Origin: Streptomyces rapamycinicus NRRL 5491
GTDB lineage: Bacteria; Actinomycetota; Actinomycetes; Streptomycetales; Streptomycetaceae
NCBI RefSeq assembly: GCF_024298965.1
Contig: NZ_CP085193.1
Location: 10,168,001 to 10,232,000 of the forward strand
Direction: 5' to 3'
Length of the DNA stretch: 64,000 nt
Below the pieces are notes generated by a model. It was not told where the DNA came from, searched no databases, and saw nothing but the letters and a program-made list of their open reading frames with translations. Shown one piece after another: positions 43,837 through 51,609 of the stretch (positions within the stretch are counted from its first letter, which is position 1; the number at the start of each line of letters is the position of its first letter). The translations under genes were made by a program, and so were the position numbers.

Positions 43837-44463
43837 TCAACTCCCAGCCCGTGACGCGCTGTTCAGCCCGCCCGCCAGCGCGTCGAAGGCGAACGCCAGA
43901 CGACGTCGATGCGCGGCCCCGACCTCGCCGATGTCCTCTCCGGCGAGGCGCCGCTTCACCGTGTCGACGGCGACCGTGCGGTACGCGGCGACGAGCAGGG
44001 CCGCGGTCAGCGCGCTGTCGCCGGAGAAGCCGGGGTCGGCGTCGAGCTCCGCCGCGAGTGTCTCCTCCATCTCGGACGCGAAGAGGCGTAGTCGTGCGAT
44101 CAGCGCGGGAGACGCCATCACGGTGCGCAGGAACGGCTCGACTCCCTCGCCGAGCCCGGACAGCACATGGCGTTCCGCGGCCAGTGCGAGGGCGGCTCGG
44201 CGCATGGCTTCGACGGGGTCCAGGTCATCCGCGCGCTCGCGGAGCACGGTCCGCACGCTGTCGAGGGCCGCCGGAAAGCGGTCGAACAGGAGGTCTTCTT
44301 TGCGGTCGAAGTGTGCGAAGACGGTCACCTTCGACACTCCGGCGGCCGCGGCGACCTCGTTGATGGTCACGTCGTCGAACCCGCGCTCCAGGAACAGCTG
44401 GGTTGCGGCGGAGGCGATGCGAGCCCGGGTCTGCGCTCCGCCACGGTCCCCTCGATTCGGCAT
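43837..44463 (-). CDS. TetR family regulator
   Basis: A 208-aa repressor with the HTH TRARIASAATQLFLERGFDDVTINEVAAAAGVSKVTVFAHFDRKEDLLFDRF (seen). It is divergent from the FAD monooxygenase, across tandem TTAC-N3-GTAA sites. Its stop abuts the RavA-like start, so it may be read into the ATPase genes too. Confidence 0.92.
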   Translation of the reverse strand: MPNRGDRGGAQTRARIASAATQLFLERGFDDVTINEVAAAAGVSKVTVFAHFDRKEDLLFDRFPAALDSVRTVLRERADDLDPVEAMRRAALALAAERHVLSGLGEGVEPFLRTVMASPALIARLRLFASEMEETLAAELDADPGFSGDSALTAALLVAAYRTVAVDTVKRRLAGEDIGEVGAAHRRRLAFAFDALAGGLNSASRAGS

Positions 44464-44491
44464 GTGACAACGCTAGCCCTTCCCGTTACCT

Positions 44492-44515
44492 TTACCAAGT
44501 AAGCTTACTGAGTAA
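44492..44515. promoter_or_regulatory. Tandem TetR operators TTAC-N3-GTAA
   Basis: TTACCAAGTAA (44492-44502) and TTACTGAGTAA (44505-44515) are two inverted repeats 13 bp apart, sharing an overlapping GTAAGCTTAC (44499-44508). They lie in a low-GC island between TetR and monooxygenase genes. Confidence 0.8.
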
Positions 44516-44534
44516 GGATAATAAGGGGCGTGTC

Positions 44535-46190
44535 ATGCGGCGCAGCGATGTGATCGTCGTCGGAGCCGGGCCCACGGGCCTCTTCCTCGCCGGTGAACTG
44601 GCACTCCAGGGCGTACGGGTGCTGGTCCTGGAGCGGCTCCGGGAGTCCGATCCGACGATCAAGGCCGGGTCGATCAACGTCGCCAGCGCGGAAATCCTCG
44701 ACCGGCGGGGGCTGTTGCCGGTCGCGGAGGGCGTGCAGCGGCGGCTGCTGGCGTCCGTCGGTGCCTTCGCCGGCCACGGCCCGAGGAACGCCCTCGTGAA
44801 CCAGCTGGACCCGGATGCGCGGGGCGCGCGCCGCTTCCCGGTCGCCGGGCATTTCGCGGGCATGCTGTTCCGCGATGAGCTGGTCGATCAGGGCGACCCG
44901 GTGCTGGCCGCGCACACCGCGGCGTCGGGCGGCGTCCTCGTGCCGCAGTACGATCTCGAGTTGCTGCTCGGGGAGCACTGCGCCCGGCTCGGCGTGGAGG
45001 TGCGCAGAGGCGTCGAGGTGCGCGGTGTGCGTGGTGCGGGTGTGCGTGGTGAGGGTGGTACGCGACACGCGGAAGCGGACCTCACCGATGACGCCGATGT
45101 CGTGGTGGAGACCAGCGCGGGCGAGATGACGGCCGGGTGGGTCGTCGCGGCCGACGGCGGCCGCGGCGCGATCCGCGGGCAACTGGGCATCGGCTTCACC
45201 GGCACCGATCCGCAGCTGGTGGGGTACCAGGCGGTCGCCGACTTCGACGACCCCGGCGAGCTGAGCCGCGGCTGGACGTGGACACCCCGCGGCATCTACG
45301 CCTACGGCCCCATCCCCGGGCGCATTCTCGTCGCTCGCTTCGGCCCGCGGCCGCGGGATCGCGACGCCCCCGTCACGCTCGACGAACTCCAGACGGTCAT
45401 ACGCGATGTCACCGGCGTCGATGTGACGCTCAAGGGCCTGCGCGGCCGTGCGACCCGCTGGTCCGACAACGCCCGGCAGGCCCAGTCCTACCGGCACGGC
45501 CGGGTGCTGCTCGCGGGTGATGCCGCGCATGTGCACGCGCCGTTCAGCGGCCAGGGGCTCAACCTCGGCCTCGGCGACGCGGTCAACCTCGGCTGGAAGC
45601 TCGCCGCGACCGTGCGGGGGCACGCCCCGGCCGGGCTGCTCGACACCTACGAGAGCGAACGCCACCCGATCGCGGCGTGGGTGCTCGACTGGACGCGGGC
45701 GCAGGTCGCCCTGATACGCGGCGACGAACACACCGCGCGGCTGCGCGAGGTCGTCGGCGGGGAACTGTTCACCGTGCCGGGCGTGATGAACCGTGTGGTC
45801 GCGCTGACGTCCGGCATCACACAGCGCTATGACGTGGCTGACGGGGCGACGGCGCCGGTCGGCTCGATCGCCGGGGACGTCGCGCTGTCCTCCGGCGGCC
45901 GGCTCGCCGACCACGCCCACGACGGCCGTTTCGTTCTCGTCGACCGTTCACCCGACGGGCGCTTCGCCGAGGCCGTGCGCCCGATGGAGCACCGGATCGG
46001 GTACGTGGCGGACCCCGCCTCCGCCACGTCGCCACCCAGCCTGCTCGTACGTCCCGACGGTGTCATCGTCTGGGCCGACTCGCGCGACACCGCCACGTCC
46101 GACACCGCCACACCTGACACCGCCACGTCCGACGGCGGCGTCCTCAAGGAGCTCGACGCCGCGATTCAGCGGTGGGTCGGCACACGCTGA
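44535..46190 (+). CDS. FAD-dependent aromatic hydroxylase (PHBH-type monooxygenase)
   Basis: A 551-aa flavoprotein. GXGXXG motif VVGAGPTGLFLAGELA opens the protein, the second FAD motif is VLLAGDAAHVHAPFSGQGLNLGLGDAVNLGWKL, and a thioredoxin-like C-terminal domain follows (seen). Such enzymes hydroxylate phenols, polyketides or rifampicin. AAGGGG lies 6 nt before ATG 44535. Likely controlled by the divergent TetR. A 15-bp repeat adds a DTATS-type linker near residue 520. Confidence 0.9.
   Translation: MRRSDVIVVGAGPTGLFLAGELALQGVRVLVLERLRESDPTIKAGSINVASAEILDRRGLLPVAEGVQRRLLASVGAFAGHGPRNALVNQLDPDARGARRFPVAGHFAGMLFRDELVDQGDPVLAAHTAASGGVLVPQYDLELLLGEHCARLGVEVRRGVEVRGVRGAGVRGEGGTRHAEADLTDDADVVVETSAGEMTAGWVVAADGGRGAIRGQLGIGFTGTDPQLVGYQAVADFDDPGELSRGWTWTPRGIYAYGPIPGRILVARFGPRPRDRDAPVTLDELQTVIRDVTGVDVTLKGLRGRATRWSDNARQAQSYRHGRVLLAGDAAHVHAPFSGQGLNLGLGDAVNLGWKLAATVRGHAPAGLLDTYESERHPIAAWVLDWTRAQVALIRGDEHTARLREVVGGELFTVPGVMNRVVALTSGITQRYDVADGATAPVGSIAGDVALSSGGRLADHAHDGRFVLVDRSPDGRFAEAVRPMEHRIGYVADPASATSPPSLLVRPDGVIVWADSRDTATSDTATPDTATSDGGVLKELDAAIQRWVGTR
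46084..46128 (+). repeat. 15-bp tandem repeat in monooxygenase gene
   Basis: Three copies of GACACCGCCACGTCC (the middle one with CACCT in place of CGTCC) encode DTATS/DTATP/DTATS. Confidence 0.85.
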
Positions 46191-46205
46191 GCGTGCCGCC
46201 GCCGC

Positions 46206-47192
46206 TCACCGCCCCAGAATCCGGTCGACCTCGGCCAGCTGCCCGGCCGTGAGCGGCCCCTTCGCGATCGCGCCCGCGTTCTCCTCGGCCTGGGCGACCG
46301 TACGGAAACCGGGGATCGGGATCGTCCGCGGGCTGCGGGCCCAGATCCAGGCGAGGGCGCCCTGCGCGAGGGTACGGCCGCCGCTGGTGAGGATGGACCG
46401 CAGGGCGTCGACCCGCCGGAGCCAGGCCGGGTCCGCGCCCGCGTTCGCGATGAACCCCGGCAGCCAGGCGGGCGGTGCGTTGCGGATGTCCCCGTCGTCC
46501 AGGGCCCGCCCGGCGGTGTGCCTGCCGGCGAGCAGCCCCATGGCGAGGGGGCTGCGGTTGACGCTGGCGAGGTCCGACTCCGCGCAGAGTGCCAGGAGTT
46601 CGGGGGCGTCCTGGAGGATGTTCAGACGGTGCTGGACGGCCGCGCAGTGCGGGCCCTCGGCGAAGACGGCGGCCCGGTCGGGGTCATCGGTGCTCCACGC
46701 GTACGCGCGGATCAGTCCCTCACGTACCAACTCCTCGCAGGCGTCGCGGAGTCGGGCGGCGCGTTCGGGGTCCGCGTCGGAGATGTGGAGCTGGTACAGG
46801 TCGACGTGGTCCGTGTCGAGGCGTCGCAGCGAGGCGGTCAGGGCGCGGCGTACATGCTCCGGCGAGTCGTCCTGTCCCTCGCGGATCCGGGTCCGCTCGT
46901 CGAAGACATTGCCCCATTTCGTGGCGACGACGACATCGCCGCGGTGCTTGCCGAGGGCGCGGCCGAGCACGCGTTCGCTGTGGCCGGTGCCGTACGCGTC
47001 GGCGGTGTCGAAGAAGGTGACGCCGAGGTCGAGTGCGCGCCGGATCGCGCGCACCGATTCGTCATCGTCGACCTTGCCCCAGCCCAGGGGCTGCCCGTCG
47101 GTGGACTGCCACTCACCGCCGATGGCCCAGCAGCCGAAGCCGAGGGGGCTCACTTCGATGCCGCTGCGGCCCAGCGTTCTGTTGTGCGCCAT
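46206..47192 (-). CDS. Aldo/keto reductase
   Basis: A 328-aa TIM-barrel oxidoreductase. It has MAHNRTLGRSGIEVSPLGFGCWAIGG, FFDTADAYGTGHSERVLGRAL (Asp and Tyr of the tetrad), VVATKWG (Lys) and LYQLHISD (His) (seen). NADPH-dependent. ATG 47192 follows GGAG closely; ATG 47201 is also possible. Convergent with the monooxygenase. Confidence 0.92.
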   Translation of the reverse strand: MAHNRTLGRSGIEVSPLGFGCWAIGGEWQSTDGQPLGWGKVDDDESVRAIRRALDLGVTFFDTADAYGTGHSERVLGRALGKHRGDVVVATKWGNVFDERTRIREGQDDSPEHVRRALTASLRRLDTDHVDLYQLHISDADPERAARLRDACEELVREGLIRAYAWSTDDPDRAAVFAEGPHCAAVQHRLNILQDAPELLALCAESDLASVNRSPLAMGLLAGRHTAGRALDDGDIRNAPPAWLPGFIANAGADPAWLRRVDALRSILTSGGRTLAQGALAWIWARSPRTIPIPGFRTVAQAEENAGAIAKGPLTAGQLAEVDRILGR

Positions 47193-47240
47193 GGTCTCCA
47201 TGCCGGTGAACGGTAGGAGTTGAAGCGCACACGAAGGCAA

Positions 47241-47279
47241 GCCCCGGTCATGGACGCCACCGGCGCCCATGACCGGGGC
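47241..47279 (-). terminator. Terminator of chitinase gene
   Basis: GCCCCGGTCATGG / CCATGACCGGGGC form a perfect 13-bp stem with a 13-nt loop, just after the minus-strand stop at 47286. Confidence 0.8.
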
Positions 47280-47285
47280 GATGGC

Positions 47286-48461
47286 TCAACGGCCGTAGTA
47301 GCTGTCGAAGTTCTGCGAGAACTCGCCGCCGTTGAAGCCGTCCCAGTTGATCGACCAGGCCATCAGCCCGCGGAGGGCGGGCCAGCTGCCGTGCGGCTCG
47401 TAGCCGCCGCAGTCGCTCTTCTTCGTCAGGCAGTTGAGGGCCTTGGTCACATCACCGGGGGTGGTGTGGCCGTTGCCCGCGTTGGGACTCGCGGGCAGGC
47501 CGATCGCCACCTGGGACGGGTCCAGCGGGGGGAAGACGTTGTCGGTCTTGCCCGCGACGGGGAAGCCGGTGAGCAGCATGTCGGTCATCGCGATGTGGAA
47601 GTCGGCGCTGCCCATGTTGTGGAACTGGTTGTCGAGCCCCATGATCGGTCCGGAGTTGTAGTCCTGGACGTGCAGCAGGGTGAGATCGTCCCGCAGTGCG
47701 TGGATGACCGGCAGATACGCTCCGGAGCGTGGGTCCTGGCCGCCGGAGGCGCCCGAGCCGTAGAACTGGTAGCCGAGCTGTACGAAGAAGGTTTCCGGAG
47801 CCATGGTGAGGACGAAGTCGGATCCGTACTTCGCCTTGAGCGACTTCACGGCCGCGATGAGATTGACGATCGCGGGGGTCTTCGGGTTCTTGAAGTCGGT
47901 GTCGCCGTCGTCCAGCGACAGCGAGTGGCCCTCGAAGTCGATGTCGAGGCCGTCCAGTCCGTACTTGTCGATGATCGCCCCGACCGATTCGACGAACTTG
48001 TCGCGGGCGGCGGTGGTGGTGAGCTGCACCTGGCCGTTCTGCCCGCCGATGGATATCAGCACCTTCTTGCCCGCGGCCTGCTTGGCCTTGATGGCGGCCT
48101 TGAACTCGTCCTCCGACTCGACGTTCGGGCATTCGCTCTGGGGGCAGAGGCTGAAGCGGATGTCGCCGGAGGTGGTGGAGGTGGGTTCGCCGAAGGCCAG
48201 GTCGATGACGTCCCAGCTGTCGGGGACATCGGCCATCCGGGTGTATCCGGAGCCGTTGGCGAAGCTCGAGTGCAGATAGCCCACGAGCGCGTGGTCGGGG
48301 AGTGCCGCCTTCGTGGTGGCGGAAGCGGAAGTGGTACCCGCGTCGGAGGCGGTGCCCGCGTCGGCGGTCGTCGTCGAGACCGTGGCGAGCAGCCCGGCCG
48401 CGGCGACGGAGGCGCACACGCCGGTCAGGACCCTCTTGCTCAAGGGGAAACGGAGGCTCAT
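47286..48461 (-). CDS. Secreted GH18 chitinase
   Basis: A 391-aa enzyme with a Sec signal (LSKRVLTGVCASVAAAGLLATVS) and a Thr/Ser/Ala linker, then a GH18 TIM barrel: KVLISIGGQNG, the catalytic DGLDIDFE with Glu177 as acid, and SINWDG at the end (seen). No chitin-binding module is visible. ATG 48461 has AAGGAG 8 nt upstream. The promoter has two dre-like boxes, so DasR/GlcNAc control is expected. Confidence 0.93.
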   Translation of the reverse strand: MSLRFPLSKRVLTGVCASVAAAGLLATVSTTTADAGTASDAGTTSASATTKAALPDHALVGYLHSSFANGSGYTRMADVPDSWDVIDLAFGEPTSTTSGDIRFSLCPQSECPNVESEDEFKAAIKAKQAAGKKVLISIGGQNGQVQLTTTAARDKFVESVGAIIDKYGLDGLDIDFEGHSLSLDDGDTDFKNPKTPAIVNLIAAVKSLKAKYGSDFVLTMAPETFFVQLGYQFYGSGASGGQDPRSGAYLPVIHALRDDLTLLHVQDYNSGPIMGLDNQFHNMGSADFHIAMTDMLLTGFPVAGKTDNVFPPLDPSQVAIGLPASPNAGNGHTTPGDVTKALNCLTKKSDCGGYEPHGSWPALRGLMAWSINWDGFNGGEFSQNFDSYYGR

Positions 48462-48549
48462 GGGGGCCGCTCCTTGGTGTGGGGGGAAGGCGGAGCTGAA
48501 GTGGGGTGGGGGGATGGACGGGAGGCATGGGGGAGGTTGCGCGCCCATG

Positions 48550-48590
48550 AGACAACAGGACTAGACCAGTAGTGTCAATGGTCCGGACCA
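48550..48590 (-). promoter_or_regulatory. Chitinase promoter with two dre-like (DasR) boxes
   Basis: On the minus strand TGGTCCGGACCA (48590-48579), then TTGACA (48578-48573), TGGTCTAGTCCT (48568-48557) and TTGTCT (48555-48550), giving a 17-nt promoter spacer. Each box matches 10 of 12 to TGGTCTAGACCA. The arrangement equals known Streptomyces chitinase promoters with 12-bp direct repeats. The rest of the 311-nt gap to the next gene holds only hairpins. Confidence 0.8.
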
Positions 48591-48717
48591 AATCGGGCAG
48601 CGGATCTTCACGTTCAGTGTCGCGTGGCCGCGGCGTTCGCTCCACGGCTGGTCGGCCGTATGCGTTATGGGCGGACGGTGCCCTCGCCGCCCGCCTGATG
48701 GACCGCCGCGCCGACTC

Positions 48718-48760
48718 TCGAGGGTGGCCCTCGACCACGAAATGCGGTCGGGGCCACCCC
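48718..48760 (-). terminator. Terminator hairpins after PEBP gene
   Basis: TCGAGGG / CCCTCGA (48718-48734) makes a 7-bp stem with a 3-nt loop, and GGGTGGCC / GGCCACCC a second 8-bp inverted pair spanning to 48758, just before the minus-strand stop at 48773. Confidence 0.6.
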
Positions 48761-48772
48761 CGTTGCCATTCC

Positions 48773-49312
48773 TCAGGCGGGGGTTTCGGCGGTGGCGGTC
48801 AGGACGGCGCGGCCGAGGACGTGGCCGCTCATGGTGAAGCCGAGGACGGCCGGGGTGGCGTCGGCCGGGACGCCGATGGACTCGACGTCGAGGGCGTGCA
48901 CCACGACGAAGTAGCGGTGCGGGCCGTGCCCGGCCGGCGGGGCGGCTCCGATGTAGCGGGCCGCGCGGGCGTCGTTGGGGAGTTGGAAGGCGCCCGCGGG
49001 CAGGCCCGAGCCGGTGTCGTCGCCGGCGCCCTCGGGCAGTTCGGTCACGGTGGCGGGGATGTCGGCCACCGCCCAGTGCCAGAACCCGGACCCGGTGGGG
49101 GCGTCGGGGTCGTAGACGGTGACGGCGTAGCTCCTGGTGCCTTCCGGGGCGCCGCTCCAGGTCAGCCGCGGGGAGACGTCCTTCCCGCCGGGGACGCCGG
49201 ATATGCCGGAGAGCTGCTCGGGCGGCCAGGCGGCGCCATCGGTGACGGCGGTGCTGGTGACGGTGAAGGAGGCCGCCTCGGGGAGGCGGGCGAAGGGGTC
49301 GTTGGTGCTCAT
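48773..49312 (-). CDS. YbhB/YbcL family (PEBP/Raf-kinase-inhibitor-like) protein
   Basis: A 179-aa protein with [42 protein letters not shown] and [18 protein letters not shown], the ligand-site motifs of PEBP proteins (seen). Cytoplasmic; role unknown in bacteria. ATG 49312 follows AAAGGAA by 9 nt. It is divergent from a GntR gene across a 14-bp palindrome, and is the likely target. Confidence 0.92.
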   Translation of the reverse strand: MSTNDPFARLPEAASFTVTSTAVTDGAAWPPEQLSGISGVPGGKDVSPRLTWSGAPEGTRSYAVTVYDPDAPTGSGFWHWAVADIPATVTELPEGAGDDTGSGLPAGAFQLPNDARAARYIGAAPPAGHGPHRYFVVVHALDVESIGVPADATPAVLGFTMSGHVLGRAVLTATAETPA

Positions 49313-49436
49313 GGCGTCGTTCCTTTCGGGCCGTGCCGGGGGTGGCGAAGAGAGGGGTGACCGGCGGCGGGCGCGCGGCATCGCACCGCGGCACCGCCGT
49401 CGCCCCCTTCGGAGCCGATGGATCGACCATAGCATC

Positions 49437-49450
49437 GATAATCGATTATC
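49437..49450. promoter_or_regulatory. 14-bp palindrome, GntR/FCD operator candidate
   Basis: GATAATCGATTATC is perfect and A+T-rich, 26 nt before the GntR start. TATGCT at 49463-49468 could be its -10, so binding would give autorepression. Confidence 0.75.
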
Positions 49451-49475
49451 ACTGGGATCGTCTATGCTGAAGGGC

Positions 49476-50180
49476 ATGACTCAGACGGCCCCCACCTCGA
49501 CCTCGTCGGGGAAGCAGATGCTCTCCGAGCAGGTCTACGCGCACTTGCGGCACGCGATCATGCGCGGGGACTACGCCCCCGGTGACGCCCTCAAACCGCA
49601 GGACCTCGCCAAGGAGCAGGGCGTGAGCCTGGCCGTCGTGCGCGAGGCGCTCGTACGGGTGGTCGGCGAGGGCCTCGCCGACCGGCTGCCCAACCGCGGC
49701 TTCGCCGTCCCGGCCTTCTCCGACCGCCGCTGGCAGGAGATCGCGGAGGCCCGCCGGACCATCGAACCGGTCGTGCTGCGCATGTCCATCGAGCGCGGCG
49801 ACGTGGACTGGGAGGCCCGGGTGCGGGCCGCCCACCACCGTCTGGCGCGCACCCCGCCGTATCTGCCGGAGGAGGGCGACTACTACAGCGACGCCTGGTC
49901 CGAGGCCCATCGGAGCTTCCACCGCACCCTGCTGGAGGGCTGCGGCAACCCCGTCCTCCTGGAGACCTTCGACCGGATGTGGACCGCGAGCGAACTGGCC
50001 CGCCGCTGGTCGGCACACCGCAACCCGGACCGGGACGGCATCGACGAACACCGCCGCCTGGAGGAGGCGGCGGTGGCGCGTGACGCCGACACCGCGGCCG
50101 GGGTACTGGCCCAGCACCTCACCCAGACCGCGGCCGCCCTGACCGGCTCCACGCCCGGCGACCCCGCGAGGGAAGGCTGA
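49476..50180 (+). CDS. GntR family (FCD/FadR-like) regulator
   Basis: A 234-aa regulator. The HTH is [63 protein letters not shown], and the FCD domain carries His residues in [17 protein letters not shown] and HLTQTAAAL that suit its metal site (seen). ATG 49476 or 49464; neither has a good ribosome site and the mRNA may be leaderless. It likely controls itself and the divergent PEBP gene. Confidence 0.9.
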   Translation: MTQTAPTSTSSGKQMLSEQVYAHLRHAIMRGDYAPGDALKPQDLAKEQGVSLAVVREALVRVVGEGLADRLPNRGFAVPAFSDRRWQEIAEARRTIEPVVLRMSIERGDVDWEARVRAAHHRLARTPPYLPEEGDYYSDAWSEAHRSFHRTLLEGCGNPVLLETFDRMWTASELARRWSAHRNPDRDGIDEHRRLEEAAVARDADTAAGVLAQHLTQTAAALTGSTPGDPAREG

Positions 50181-50230
50181 TACGCCACGCCACGCCGCCC
50201 CGGCCGGACGGGCGCCGCGCGGTGCGGGCG

Positions 50231-51460
50231 TCAGACCGTGGACAGGTCGATGGCCCGGTCGACGTCGTCGGGGCGCAGCACCCGCAGGATGCCTTCGAGC
50301 AGGTAGTAGTCGGCGTACGGGAGCGAGATCTCGACGCCGTCCTCGCTCGGGCGGTTCCGGGTGCAGCGCGCCACGACCGCCTCGGCGCGGGTCGACTTCG
50401 TGGTCAGGCAGGTCTGCGACAGCGCGGTGAGCAGCCGCAGCGCCGCCTCGCGGTAGCCCGGTTCGCCGGTGGCCCTGGACAGGTCGAGCAGACCGCAGGC
50501 CATGACCGCGCCCGCGGAGGCGTCCTTGATGTCGTGGGGTGCCTGCGGGGCGAGGTAGTCCCACACGGGGACGTTGTCCGGGGTGAGCGCGCCCAGGGCG
50601 AAGTCGGCGAGTTTCCGCGCGGTGGTGAGGAACTCCCGGTGGCCAGTGCGGCGGTGGATGGTGGTGAATCCGTAGATCCCCCATGCCTGCCCGCGTGACC
50701 AGCAGGAGGCCGGGCTGTAGCCCTGCACGGTGGCCGGGCCGAGGGGAGCGCCGGAGGACGGGTCGAAGTCGTAGACGTGCGGAGTGGATCCGTCCGGGCG
50801 GGGGAAGTGCCGCTGGGTGGTTCTCGCGTGCTCCACGGCGATGTCGAGGTACTCGCTGTCCCCGCTCTGGCTGCTCGCGAACGCCAGCAGATCGAGGTTC
50901 ATCATCGTGTCCATGATGACCCGGCCCGCGTTCGCCTGCTCGTCCAGCGCTCCCCAGGCCCGGATGAAACGGCCGCGCGGGTTGTACCGGCGGATCAGGG
51001 AGGAGGCCGCCCGCAGTGCGCCCGCCCGCCAGGAGTCCTGACCGGTGAGCCGCCACGCGGTGACCCACGACGGATAGAAGAGGAATCCGAGGTCGTGGGT
51101 GCCGGTGTCGTTCTGGCGGGGCGCGAGCTTCTCCGCGGAGGCGAGGGCCAGGGTGCGGAACCGGTCCTCGCCGCTGTACAGCCACGCCATCCACAGCGTC
51201 CCCGGCCAGAACCCGCCGACCCAGTCGCCGTTCTGGGAGTACGTCCACTTCTCGAACTTCGTACCGACCGGAAAGCCACTCACCCCCGGGGCGACCGCGC
51301 GCAGCTTCGCCACCGCGTAGTCCGCCGTCTCGCGGAAGGTGGCGAGCGTGGCGGCGTGGCCGGGGGCCTCCTCCGCCGCCTGGGCCGGGGTAGCGTTCGA
51401 AGTGGCCGCCACCGCGGTACCGGCCGCGGTGGTCAGCAGGGCTCGCCGGGAAACGCTCAT
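50231..51460 (-). CDS. Secreted GH88 unsaturated glucuronyl hydrolase
   Basis: A 409-aa enzyme with a Tat-type signal (SVSRRALLTTAAGTAVAA), then an (alpha/alpha)6 barrel with TYSQNGDWVGGFWPGTLWMAWLYSG, DLGFLFYPSW, INADYMD-like VIMDTMMNLDLLAFAS and CWSRGQAWGIYGF typical of GH88 (seen). GH88 removes unsaturated uronic acids from oligosaccharides made by polysaccharide lyases. ATG 51460 has AAGGGCGG about 8 nt upstream. It lies next to the GH18/GH55 operon but is separated by a strong terminator. Confidence 0.87.
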   Translation of the reverse strand: MSVSRRALLTTAAGTAVAATSNATPAQAAEEAPGHAATLATFRETADYAVAKLRAVAPGVSGFPVGTKFEKWTYSQNGDWVGGFWPGTLWMAWLYSGEDRFRTLALASAEKLAPRQNDTGTHDLGFLFYPSWVTAWRLTGQDSWRAGALRAASSLIRRYNPRGRFIRAWGALDEQANAGRVIMDTMMNLDLLAFASSQSGDSEYLDIAVEHARTTQRHFPRPDGSTPHVYDFDPSSGAPLGPATVQGYSPASCWSRGQAWGIYGFTTIHRRTGHREFLTTARKLADFALGALTPDNVPVWDYLAPQAPHDIKDASAGAVMACGLLDLSRATGEPGYREAALRLLTALSQTCLTTKSTRAEAVVARCTRNRPSEDGVEISLPYADYYLLEGILRVLRPDDVDRAIDLSTV

Positions 51461-51527
51461 CAGTGTCCGCCCTTCACGAGTGGTGCATCCGACAACGACA
51501 TGACGACATGCGGTCCGTGCGCCCAGT

Positions 51528-51568
51528 CGTCTTTGGGGCGCGGGCGACATGCCCGCGCCCCAAAGACG
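51528..51568 (-). terminator. Strong terminator after GH55-like gene
   Basis: CGTCTTTGGGGCGCGGGC (51528-51545) pairs perfectly over 18 bp with 51551-51568, loop GACAT. Confidence 0.92.
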
Positions 51569-51609
51569 AACTGGTGAAGCCGGTGGAACTGGTGGAGCGT
51601 GTTACGGGA

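Noticed and set aside
48572..49360. Plus-strand Gly-rich open frame opposite the PEBP gene
   Set aside because: It is a complement of the PEBP gene and its terminator with no motif or ribosome site of its own.
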